Origin: Methylococcaceae bacterium
GTDB lineage: Bacteria; Pseudomonadota; Gammaproteobacteria; Methylococcales; Methylomonadaceae
DNA: 5,885 nt
Assembly (NCBI GenBank): GCA_013140465.1
Contig: JABFST010000424.1
Coordinates: 1 to 5,885, forward strand
Direction of reading: 5' to 3'
Shown here in pieces: positions 1 through 5,687 of this stretch. The position numbers and the translations under genes are program-made. The notes beneath the pieces were generated by a model. It saw nothing but the letters and a program-made list of their open reading frames with translations. It searched no databases and had not been told where the DNA came from. The first letter of the stretch is position 1, and every line of letters begins with the position of its first letter.

Positions 1-498
1 CTTTTTAAGTTAGTGACAGCAAATAGTTTAAAGCCCAAAACGATGCGTGACAGGGAGTGTATCAATCGATTTTGCGCTTTTCATTTGCTGCCACTTGATA
101 ACTATAAAGGTGATATGGATGAATGGCTGGCTGAGTCTTTAAGAAAAATGAATGAATTAGATCAACTATCACTAAGTAATCTTTCCGCTTTATTTAAAAA
201 CTCATTAAATAACAATTACACACTATTTCAAGAACAAGCATTTCGCAAACACACCCCTAGACAAAGCAGACGTGGGGTTATAAACATCTCACTTTGGGAT
301 GTGATGACCACTGAGTTGGCGAATTATTCTGATGAACAAATTAAGCTCCATGCCAATGAAATCAAAACCAGCTTTTATAAATTATTAAATGATGAAGACT
401 TTAGTAACTCAATTACTTTGGGTACTAACAGCACTCGAAACGTATGGTATCGTTTCATGGCAGTCCAACAAATGCTTCAGGAGATATTTAATGCTTAA
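1..498 (+). CDS. DUF262 (GmrS/ParB-like) protein, C-terminal part, 5' end outside window
   Basis: The frame is open from base 1 to the TAA at 496-498, giving 165 residues. The GTG at 13 sits inside a conserved stretch (LFKLVTANSLKPKTMRDREC), so it is almost certainly not the start; the gene begins upstream. The segment RDRECINRFCAFHLL, then a YKGDMDEWL stretch, an FRK motif and a RRGVINISLWDV stretch fit the C-terminal half of DUF262 proteins (usually about 350-400 residues). DUF262 proteins have a ParB/Srx-like N-terminal domain with a DGQQR-type motif, which would lie outside this window. Relatives include the GmrS half of the type IV GmrSD restriction enzyme and components of several defence systems. 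The gene overlaps the next gene by 8 bp (491-498), indicating one operon. Family assignment is by recognition of the sequence pattern. The role in defence is inferred from family and neighbours. Confidence 0.82.
   Translation, partial: LFKLVTANSLKPKTMRDRECINRFCAFHLLPLDNYKGDMDEWLAESLRKMNELDQLSLSNLSALFKNSLNNNYTLFQEQAFRKHTPRQSRRGVINISLWDVMTTELANYSDEQIKLHANEIKTSFYKLLNDEDFSNSITLGTNSTRNVWYRFMAVQQMLQEIFNA
479..484 (+). promoter_or_regulatory. Shine-Dalgarno site of the ATPase gene
   Basis: AGGAGA lies six bases before the ATG at 491, inside the end of the DUF262 gene. It decides the start of the ATPase gene at 491 rather than the more upstream ATG at 389 in the same frame. The protein from 491 (MLNRLDLKCFKCF) begins exactly as AAA/ABC-type ATPases of this class do. 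Confidence 0.75.
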
Positions 499-1691
499 TC
501 GACTTGATCTTAAGTGTTTTAAATGTTTTGAAGAATTACATTTACCTTTAGCACCACTCACACTCTTATCTGGCACTAACGCATCAGGTAAATCATCATT
601 ATTACAAGCTTTGGTATTGTTAAAATCAAACAATGCGTGAACATGAATGGTCAATGCGATTAATGTTGAATGGGCAATCTCTCAAATTAGGAACTGTGTC
701 TGATGTTGTAAATGAGCAAATCGGCGGAAGAAATTTTGAAATAGCCATTACAATTGATAAAGAAAAAATTGCGTGGTCTTTTATGGGAGACGGAGACCGT
801 AATGACCAATCTGTAGCTGTTGTTGAGATAAAATTTAGTGGAACAGAATCGAGACATTTAAAAATTAATTCACAAGCTGAGAAAATTGGCTGGCTTCCAA
901 AATATCAAGATTCTTTACATTATTTATTACCTGTATTAATGATTGACAGGTTCGACATTGAAGAATTCGTTTATCACTTTAAAAATCTGACTTACATTAC
1001 TGCTGAACGTATAGGGCCGCGTGAAATTTATCTGTTTGAAGATAAACAAGTCGCTTCAGTTGTAGGGGCTAAGGGTGAACATGCGATTAGCATATTTCAT
1101 TTAGGGCGCGATAATCCTATTTTGGAGGAGTTAATTTGTGTTGGTGAACCAAGAAACACACTATTCCACCAAGTAACCGCATGGATGCAACAATTTTTCC
1201 CAGAATGTGGTTTGGCAGTGGAAAAAGTGATAAACGTTAATGCAGTAACATTACGATTAAGAACTGCTAAAGGAGGAAACTTTCATCTTCCAACTAATGT
1301 TGGTTTTGGCTTAACACAAGTTTTGCCTATTATCATTGCTGCGCTTTCTGCTCAAAAAGAGGATATTTTGCTTATCGAAAATCCTGAAGTCCATTTACAC
1401 CCAGCAGGGCAAGCATTAATGGGGCGGTTTTTAGCGAAAGTAGCCAGCGCAGGTGTTCAAGTTATCCTTGAAACACATAGTGATCATATTCTCAATGGTG
1501 TTCGGCGTTTTGTAAAAAGCGGGGAAATTTCACCAGCGAATGTGGCTTTACATTTTTTCAGAGCAGTTTCTGTTGAAGTACCCCAAGTTGTTAGCCCACA
1601 AATCAATGCAAATGGCGATCTTGATAGCTGGCCTGATGGCTTTTTTGACCAATTTGATAAAGACATGAATCATTTTGCAGGGTGGGACTAA
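491..1691 (+). pseudogene. AAA/ABC-type ATPase with DUF3696 C-terminus, frameshifted at 622-625
   Basis: Two plus-strand frames together encode one ATPase. The first (491-640, 49 residues) has the N-terminal strand and Walker A motif GTNASGKSS, then hits TGA at 638. The second (open from 624, first ATG 633, stop 1689-1691) has a signature-like NVGFGLTQVLP stretch, Walker B ILLIENPEVHLHP, a switch region LETHSDH, and a DUF3696 tail ending near WPDGFFDQFDKDM. Removing one A from AAAA at 622-625 joins them as LVLL-NQT-MREHEW, a seamless protein of about 399 residues, normal for the family. This single-base lesion could be a real null mutation or a sequencing or assembly error. ATG 633 overlaps TGA 638-640, so reinitiation is possible, but the downstream piece would lack Walker A. 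Such OLD/SMC-like ATPases usually act as nucleic-acid sensors or motors in defence. The gene overlaps the next gene by one base (TAATG). Family call is strong; function is inferred. Confidence 0.88.
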
Positions 1692-2641
1692 TGAAAGTCC
1701 TTCTTAATGAGTTGTCATTGCATGGACAGTTTTCCAGCGTTTGTGCTTTTCATAATGCCATAAAAACAGTTATGACAGTACGAGGTAAAATGAGGCAGTT
1801 TGGGTGTGAATTGTACTGCCACCGAAATTTAACACAAGCTCAAGTTACCCATGATTCCACTTTTCTACAAGCCATTCAGCTACTTGCCCTAAACGAACGT
1901 AGAGCAGTAATGTCATGGTTGACCCAATATGGGCCATTTTGGGAAGATGAGCGCCAACATGAAGCTGGTGATTATTTAGAACATCAAAGCTCAATCGTAA
2001 CTGATACTGCAATAGGAGAAGCGGCTTATCATGGCATAAATGGCGGCGATTACCATACTTTTAGTTTTGATCCTTCAATCTGGCAGTTTAGCCCTATTCA
2101 CGTTATTTGGCATCGTGAAAATGACACAATTCATATTGATGTCATAAATCATTGGCATATCGACAGCCTTCAAGCAACCCTGCGAAGTGCCTCCCCACCC
2201 ATACAAACTTGGCAACAATTGGCTTCAGATATGCCGATTCGTTGCCCGAACCTAACATTTTCTGATGATAGTTTTAATACTCTGTATTCCCATCCTTTCC
2301 TTCCTGGAGCGGCGCAACGAATTGTTGAATTATTGGTAACATTGGATAAATTTAAAACCTGTTTTAATGCTCAAGGTCAAAGAACAGAAGAAGGGCATCG
2401 TTTATATCAAAGTCATTTTACTGGGCAAAAGGCTTGGTTTTCAGATTCCTCAGATGAGGAAAAAATCGAATTTAAGGCAGAATTAACTTTTAATCATCAA
2501 ATCGATGAACCAAAATCTATTTTTTGCTCTTGGCATGGAAAAGTAAAGACACCTCAAATTCGAATTCATTTTTCTTGGCCTGTTCGTACTGATGAGCCGG
2601 TGTATGTGCCGTATATTGGACCCAAGATCACAAAAAAGTAA
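1691..2641 (+). CDS. Conserved protein of unknown function, third gene of the DUF262/DUF3696 operon
   Basis: This 316-residue protein has no catalytic motif I can name. I choose ATG 1691 over GTG 1682 because it forms a TAATG overlap with the ATPase stop and has an AGGG-type site eight bases upstream. Visible blocks are an N-terminal LHGQFSS stretch followed by CAFHNAI; a middle segment YGPFWEDERQHEAGDY followed by DTAIGEAAYHG; a W-rich central region (FDPSIWQFSPIHVIWH); and a dense C-terminal region with KAWFSDSS, EEKIEFKAELTF, CSWHGK, RIHFSWP and the closing YIGPKITKK. The last part looks like a conserved family signature. There is no signal peptide or membrane segment, so it is probably cytoplasmic. 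Proteins of this kind travel with DUF262 and DUF3696 genes. The resemblance to a Menshen (Nsn) component is from memory and uncertain. It may be the effector or a nucleic-acid-binding subunit; neither is shown by the sequence. No clear terminator follows. Confidence 0.85.
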   Translation: MKVLLNELSLHGQFSSVCAFHNAIKTVMTVRGKMRQFGCELYCHRNLTQAQVTHDSTFLQAIQLLALNERRAVMSWLTQYGPFWEDERQHEAGDYLEHQSSIVTDTAIGEAAYHGINGGDYHTFSFDPSIWQFSPIHVIWHRENDTIHIDVINHWHIDSLQATLRSASPPIQTWQQLASDMPIRCPNLTFSDDSFNTLYSHPFLPGAAQRIVELLVTLDKFKTCFNAQGQRTEEGHRLYQSHFTGQKAWFSDSSDEEKIEFKAELTFNHQIDEPKSIFCSWHGKVKTPQIRIHFSWPVRTDEPVYVPYIGPKITKK

Positions 2642-2650
2642 TTCGATTGA

Positions 2651-3019
2651 CTATTTAGGGCATTCAGCCAAGCGTGGTGGGAATTGCATACTGGCACAAC
2701 ACTACGAAACCTTAGAGCCTTACCCGCTACAAGAAACCCTGCCCTTGCTGGAAACCGACGACACTTACCGCGAACAATTGTGGCCTTTGCCAAGCAAGGC
2801 AAAGACGTGGACAAATCCGTCATCCGTTACAACTGCAATATCACCTTACCCGGTATTCGGCCCGAAACTTACGCCTACATCGTCAACGGCAACGACCCCA
2901 ACAACTGGAGCGACAACCCACGCCATATCCTCGACCTGCTAAAACGTATCGTGCGGGTAAGCGTGGAAACCATGCGGATTATACAGAGCTTCTCAGTGTT
3001 GAATGAATATAAGGCATAA
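2651..3019 (+). pseudogene. Remnant of a type ISP-like restriction/helicase protein, C-terminal end
   Basis: Fragments in two plus-strand frames line up with the C-terminus of large type ISP restriction-modification or DEAD-box helicase proteins. Frame of 2651 gives AFSQAWWELHTG. Frame of 2700 gives HYETLEPYPLQE and continues to DDTYR near 2770. The first frame then resumes with AFAKQGKDVDKSVIRYNCNITLPGIRPETYAYIVNG and ends DPNNWSDNPRHILDLLKRIVRVSVETMRIIQSF, stop at 3017-3019. In intact relatives a KSALEW...MERY...SGIV-type block of about 20 residues stands between YIVNG and DPNNW; here it is missing. So there are at least two frame changes and one internal deletion. The start of the gene is absent: a stop at 2648-2650 and the end of the preceding operon replace it. 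The base composition is richer in GC than the upstream genes. Homology is by pattern recognition; exact family membership is likely but unverified. Confidence 0.75.
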
Positions 3020-3026
3020 TCCACCC

Positions 3027-3078
3027 TGGCGGGGCCGCCATCTTGGCAGTCCTGCAATCGTCAGGATGCCTGACAAGA
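3027..3078. repeat. Small hairpin cluster after the helicase remnant
   Basis: TGGCGG/CCGCCA form a palindrome at 3027-3040. Directly after it, TCCTG (3050-3054) pairs with CAGGA (3062-3066), extended by GGCA (3045-3048) with TGCC (3067-3070) across a bulged G, and by TCTT (3041-3044) with AAGA (3075-3078) across a four-base bulge. TCAGG/CCTGA at 3061-3073 is a competing small hairpin. This could be a REP-like sequence or a weak transcription stop; there is no following T run typical of a terminator. Confidence 0.4.
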
Positions 3079-3290
3079 CAAATCTTTATTAAGTAAGTGC
3101 GGCCGCCTTTATAAGGGGCGTGCCGTCGTTTATAGACAGGCGGGCATACAACAGAACCGCATACTTGCCCGAATGTAGCCAAATGATGCAAGCCTAAGTA
3201 GATTATCTGTACGGATTGAAGAAAGGGGCGCAAGTATTGCCGTTTAAAAAAGCCGTGTATTGCTATATTGTTTTAGTGGCTTGAATTGTC

Positions 3291-3393
3291 GTAAACATTC
3301 AGTCCCCCTCCTTAAAAAGGAGGGGTGTAGGGGAGGTTTTATTGAATAACCCCCCTCAATCCCCCCTTTTCAAGGGGGGAGGTGAATAATTAC
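3291..3393. mobile_element. 103-bp C/G-run-rich palindromic MITE with 8-bp direct repeats
   Basis: The stretch is nearly palindromic end to end. Its ends GTAAACATTCA (3291-3301) and TGAATAATTAC (3383-3393) are inverted copies matching at 9 of 11 bases. Inside are two perfect hairpins: CCCCTCCTT/AAGGAGGGG (3305-3313 with 3317-3325) and CCCCCCTT/AAGGGGGG (3361-3368 with 3372-3379). The two C/G-rich halves are also roughly inverted copies of each other around a central GGTTTTATTGAATAACC. The perfect 8-bp direct repeat GAATTGTC flanks it at 3283-3290 and 3394-3401, as expected of a target-site duplication. It codes for nothing and would need a transposase in trans. The element family is unknown. 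A plain fold-back repeat that merely happens to have matching flanks is the alternative. Confidence 0.65.
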
Positions 3394-3630
3394 GAATTGT
3401 CCTAAGTTGTCAAGTTTTAACGAAGATACCAAGAATGAGATAAACGCCATACCGTTTTTGGCAAGCAAAAGCATAAACGTTAGACGGCCTACCGTAAGAT
3501 AGCTCCGCAAAACGGCATCAAATTCTATTATCGGCCAAAAAAACTTGTAGTCGAGTTGTTTTATCCGCACAGCATCGATTAGCCAATACACTCGCCACTT
3601 GCGTTTCGGTGCCGCAACCGTTACCCTTTT

Positions 3631-3805
3631 GGCTCTTCCCGATTTCGTGGGGTCTCATCTATGTGTAGTTTTAGACTTGTACATCTATGGCAAGACCGCA
3701 GCCTACAACACATTGATTTTAATGAAATGCAAGTAAGCCTGGCATTTTTGTTGGGAGGTACAAAAAACCATATCTAGTAGCTACCCCACGAAATCGGGAA
3801 GAACC
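3631..3805. mobile_element. 175-bp MITE with 23-bp inverted ends, ISL3-like
   Basis: The ends at 3631-3653 and 3783-3805 are inverted repeats of 23 bp with one mismatch. Both read GG(C/T)TCTTCCCG followed by ATTTCGTGGGGT from the outside in. The perfect 8-bp direct repeat ACCCTTTT directly abuts both ends (3623-3630 and 3806-3813), so this is a complete insertion with an intact target duplication. The 129-bp interior has no coding capacity. Ends starting GG-TCTT and an 8-bp duplication are typical of the ISL3 family, so I infer a non-autonomous ISL3 derivative moved by a transposase elsewhere. It sits 81 bp before tpx, so it has replaced whatever lay farther upstream of that gene. The element boundaries are well supported; the family is an inference. 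Confidence 0.87.
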
Positions 3806-3886
3806 ACCCTTTTTTGCCGTAAACCGTCCAACCTATCAACTGTCGCACTACGCGCATAAACCTTAACCCATCACCACTTATCCAAT

Positions 3887-4387
3887 ATGGCCACGATTAG
3901 CTTTCAAAAAAAACCGTTAAACACCTCGGGCAACTTACCCGCCGTAGGCACAACAGCCCCTGATTTTACCCTGACCAACGGCAAACTGTTTGATGTCACG
4001 CTCGCCACTTACCACGGCAAAGTAAAAATTCTCAACATCGTACCCAGTTTAGATACGCCAACTTGCGCCGCGTCCACACGCAAATTTAACGAAAAAGCCG
4101 CGCATTTGTATAACACCGCCGTGCTGGTCATTTCAGCCGACTTGCCGTTTGCGCAATGCCGCTTTTGTGAGGTGGAAGGCTTAAAAGACGTATTCCCCTT
4201 ATCTACATTCCGCTCCACTTTTGCCGATGATTATGGCGTAAAGCTGGTGGATACATTTCTGGCAGGGCTTACTGCCCGCGCCGTTATTATTATTGACGAA
4301 CACGACCAAGTGATTTACACCGAACTGGTCAGCGAATTGACTAACGAACCCGATTATGAGAGTGCTTGGGCGGCATTGCACCACTGA
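3887..4387 (+). CDS. tpx: Thiol peroxidase (atypical 2-Cys peroxiredoxin)
   Basis: Tpx reduces hydrogen peroxide and alkyl hydroperoxides in the cytoplasm or periplasm using thioredoxin. The 166-residue length is standard. The N-terminus MATISFQ, the GNLPAVG-TAPDFTLT block (16-30), the active site PSLDTPTC with peroxidatic Cys60 and Thr57, ISADLPFAQ (82-90), RFC with resolving Cys94, and LAGLTARAV (125-132, Arg131) all match the family. The start at ATG 3887 gives the normal N-terminus, although the ribosome site before it is poor. Oddities are an extra cysteine at 91 (FAQCRFC, where relatives usually have Ser or Lys) and NIVPSLD instead of the more common NIFPSID. There is no signal peptide, so it is likely cytoplasmic. 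It is a single-gene unit between a MITE 81 bp upstream and another 61 bp downstream. No convincing promoter or terminator is visible. Confidence 0.97.
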   Translation: MATISFQKKPLNTSGNLPAVGTTAPDFTLTNGKLFDVTLATYHGKVKILNIVPSLDTPTCAASTRKFNEKAAHLYNTAVLVISADLPFAQCRFCEVEGLKDVFPLSTFRSTFADDYGVKLVDTFLAGLTARAVIIIDEHDQVIYTELVSELTNEPDYESAWAALHH

Positions 4388-4783
4388 TGTTATAGCTACA
4401 CTAAGGCATTCCCTAAGGTGAAGCATTCGTACTTATTCAGGCTCCCTCCTTTTTAAGCATAAGTATCTACACAAGTTATTAGTCCGTCATTCCGGCATGG
4501 ATGCCGGACTCGTTAGAGCGCATAGCGAATCTAGTGCCACGGACGGTCGCTTCGGGAAGCTGTAAGTGCTTGATTTAGCATTGCCGTCATAGTGAACACT
4601 CACATCAGTGTGACTGGATTCATGCAGGGCTATCCTGCCCTGCACCCTAACGGGTTAATGCAAATCCGCTCCCAGCGGATTTGTCTGGCATCCATGCCAG
4701 TATGACGGTGCTTTTATAACTTGCTCAAACTTGTGTAGATACCTATGCCTTTTTAAAGAGGAGAACTGAATATTGACAAGCTT
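4388..4783. other. Convergent intergenic region between tpx and the MOSC gene
   Basis: The genes converge here. Bases 4388-4448 follow tpx and contain no clear terminator. The rest is almost wholly the 292-bp MITE at 4457-4748 with its target duplications, then about 27 bp before the MOSC stop codon. The strong hairpins in the MITE may serve as stops for both genes, but none is followed by a proper T run. Confidence 0.65.
4457..4748. mobile_element. 292-bp multi-hairpin MITE, complete copy with 8-bp target duplication
   Basis: The 21-bp ends (4457-4477 and 4728-4748) are inverted copies with one mismatch, reading GCATA(A/G)GTATCTACACAAG then TT. The perfect direct repeat CTTTTTAA adjoins both ends (4449-4456 and 4749-4756). 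Just inside are 24-bp subterminal inverted repeats (4484-4507 and 4685-4708), each containing a hairpin CCGGCAT/ATGCCGG or CTGGCAT/ATGCCAG. Further perfect hairpins: GCTTC/GAAGC (4549-4560), TCACA/TGTGA (4600-4613), TGCAGGGC/GCCCTGCA (4623-4644) and CAAATCCGCT/AGCGGATTTG (4661-4683). There is no open frame of note, so it must be moved in trans. A second copy in opposite orientation lies at 5688. I do not recognise the parent insertion sequence; the 8-bp duplication fits several families. Confidence 0.92.
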
Positions 4784-5575
4784 TCAAGCCAACACCGTTA
4801 CGGCATCACCCACGCCTATGTTCCCCCCTGCCCCACTCGGCATTAGGCTGACGGCAAAAGTGGGCTGGGCTTGTTGGTAATGGCTTTTCAAAACTGCCAG
4901 CAAATTGCAGTCGCGTATGCCTGACTGCGGGTTAGCTTGGATAGCCAAACACCTAGTTTTTGCCGCCAGCACGGCAAAATCGACCGCGCCTATGCGGATA
5001 TTGCGCCCTATCCAAGCTTGTTCGTTCCATGCCGAAACACCCGCTATAACAATATTTGAGCGAAAACGCAGTCCGCTTAGCTCGGTTACGCCAGCCGCAA
5101 CTGCCAAATCGTCTAGGCTTTCGCGGCTGTGCATGCTGATTTGTCCTGCCGCGTTATCCTGATAACGCGGATATTGCCCATCCCCGACTAAACGCAAAGG
5201 CAGCCTTTCAGGATAGGCACTGAGCGGATTGTCCGTATCTTTAGTAATATGCGCCGCCAACACGGCGGCAATGCGCTGGCGGCCCGTTTCGTCCAAGCCT
5301 TCATCTAGCACCCGCTCACCGTCTAAGTCTATGCGCACGCGCAAGGCATGATGGTCAAAGTGTAGGGTAAATCGCGCCAAACCCGGCGTATTCATTAAGG
5401 CGACACAACCTTGCTTATGTCCCCAGTGAGAGTCTGGCACACTCGTATTAGCAAAACGCAAAGCCAGCACCCTATCGCCGACAATTCGGCCTTCCGGCAA
5501 TACTGTTAAGGTGGTGCAGGATTCTGGCGTAAAGCCTTTGACGGGGTAACGGTACAGCGCGGCAACATAAGACAT
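4784..5575 (-). CDS. MOSC domain-containing protein (YcbX/mARC-like)
   Basis: This 263-residue protein reads MSYVAALYRYPVKGF at its start, the usual opening of the MOSC N-terminal beta-barrel domain (about 1-115), with GDR at 33-35. The C-terminal MOSC domain (about 130-263) shows RFRSNIVI (170-177), W-IG (188-190), the key Cys209 in TRC, ANPQSGIRD (214-222) and GNIGVGDAV (251-259). MOSC proteins such as YcbX and mARC bind molybdenum cofactor through that cysteine and reduce N-hydroxylated compounds such as base analogues. The ligand cysteine is present, so it may be active. The substrate is not evident. The start at 5575 gives the family N-terminus, with a weak GGAA (5587-5590, minus strand) before it. 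Upstream, TTGACA (5669-5674) and TATAAA (5641-5646) on the minus strand are 22 bases apart, too far for a standard promoter. The gene lies between two inverted copies of the same MITE. It is an intact single gene. Confidence 0.93.
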   Translation of the reverse strand: MSYVAALYRYPVKGFTPESCTTLTVLPEGRIVGDRVLALRFANTSVPDSHWGHKQGCVALMNTPGLARFTLHFDHHALRVRIDLDGERVLDEGLDETGRQRIAAVLAAHITKDTDNPLSAYPERLPLRLVGDGQYPRYQDNAAGQISMHSRESLDDLAVAAGVTELSGLRFRSNIVIAGVSAWNEQAWIGRNIRIGAVDFAVLAAKTRCLAIQANPQSGIRDCNLLAVLKSHYQQAQPTFAVSLMPSGAGGNIGVGDAVTVLA

Positions 5576-5687
5576 GTTATTATTTCCAGTTTTAAATCCG
5601 TAACAGATTCGGTTTCGACACTTGTACTTTTTTAGGTTATTTTATACGGCTTAAGCACCAACACGTCTTGTCAAGTAGCCCTCCAGA
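5576..5687 (-). promoter_or_regulatory. Leader and presumed promoter region of the MOSC gene
   Basis: These 112 bases separate the MOSC start from the right MITE copy, so any promoter must lie here or in the MITE end. On the minus strand a perfect TTGACA (5669-5674) and TATAAA (5641-5646) are present but 22 bases apart, so the pair is a poor sigma-70 promoter; one of them may pair with another weak box. No operator is visible. Confidence 0.3.

Larger units (their letters stand above)
3020..3886. other. Gene-free interval between defence remnant and tpx, with two MITEs
   Basis: I see no credible gene here. Open frames on either strand (for example minus 3370-3591 and minus 2979-3233) have no ribosome site, no recognisable protein pattern, and run across repeats. 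The contents are a small hairpin-rich stretch at about 3027-3080, one 103-bp inverted-repeat element at 3291-3393, a second element of 175 bp at 3631-3805, and the tpx leader. Bases 3081-3290 and 3402-3622 show nothing I can name. Confidence 0.7.

Noticed and set aside
13..15. GTG as the start of the first gene
   Set aside because: The frame is open to base 1 and the residues before and after the GTG fit the interior of a DUF262 protein; the true start is outside the window.
618..632. Programmed frameshift in the ATPase gene
   Set aside because: Only AAAA is present, with no slippery heptamer, no clear stop-codon-driven site and no downstream structure; a one-base insertion explains it more simply.
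2979..3233. 84-residue minus-strand open frame
   Set aside because: It overlaps the helicase remnant and hairpin cluster and has no coding pattern.
3370..3591. 73-residue minus-strand open frame
   Set aside because: It begins without a ribosome site, its end runs into the C/G-rich MITE, and the protein resembles nothing I know.
4388..4448. Intrinsic terminator after tpx
   Set aside because: The CTAAGG repeats are direct, not inverted, and there is no GC-rich stem followed by T's.
4457..4748. CRISPR array or structured RNA gene in the repeat-rich region
   Set aside because: The palindromes are not evenly spaced identical repeats, and inverted ends with target duplication identify a transposed element.
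5641..5674. Sigma-70 promoter for the MOSC gene from TTGACA and TATAAA
   Set aside because: The boxes are good singly but 22 bases apart, outside the usual 15-19 range.
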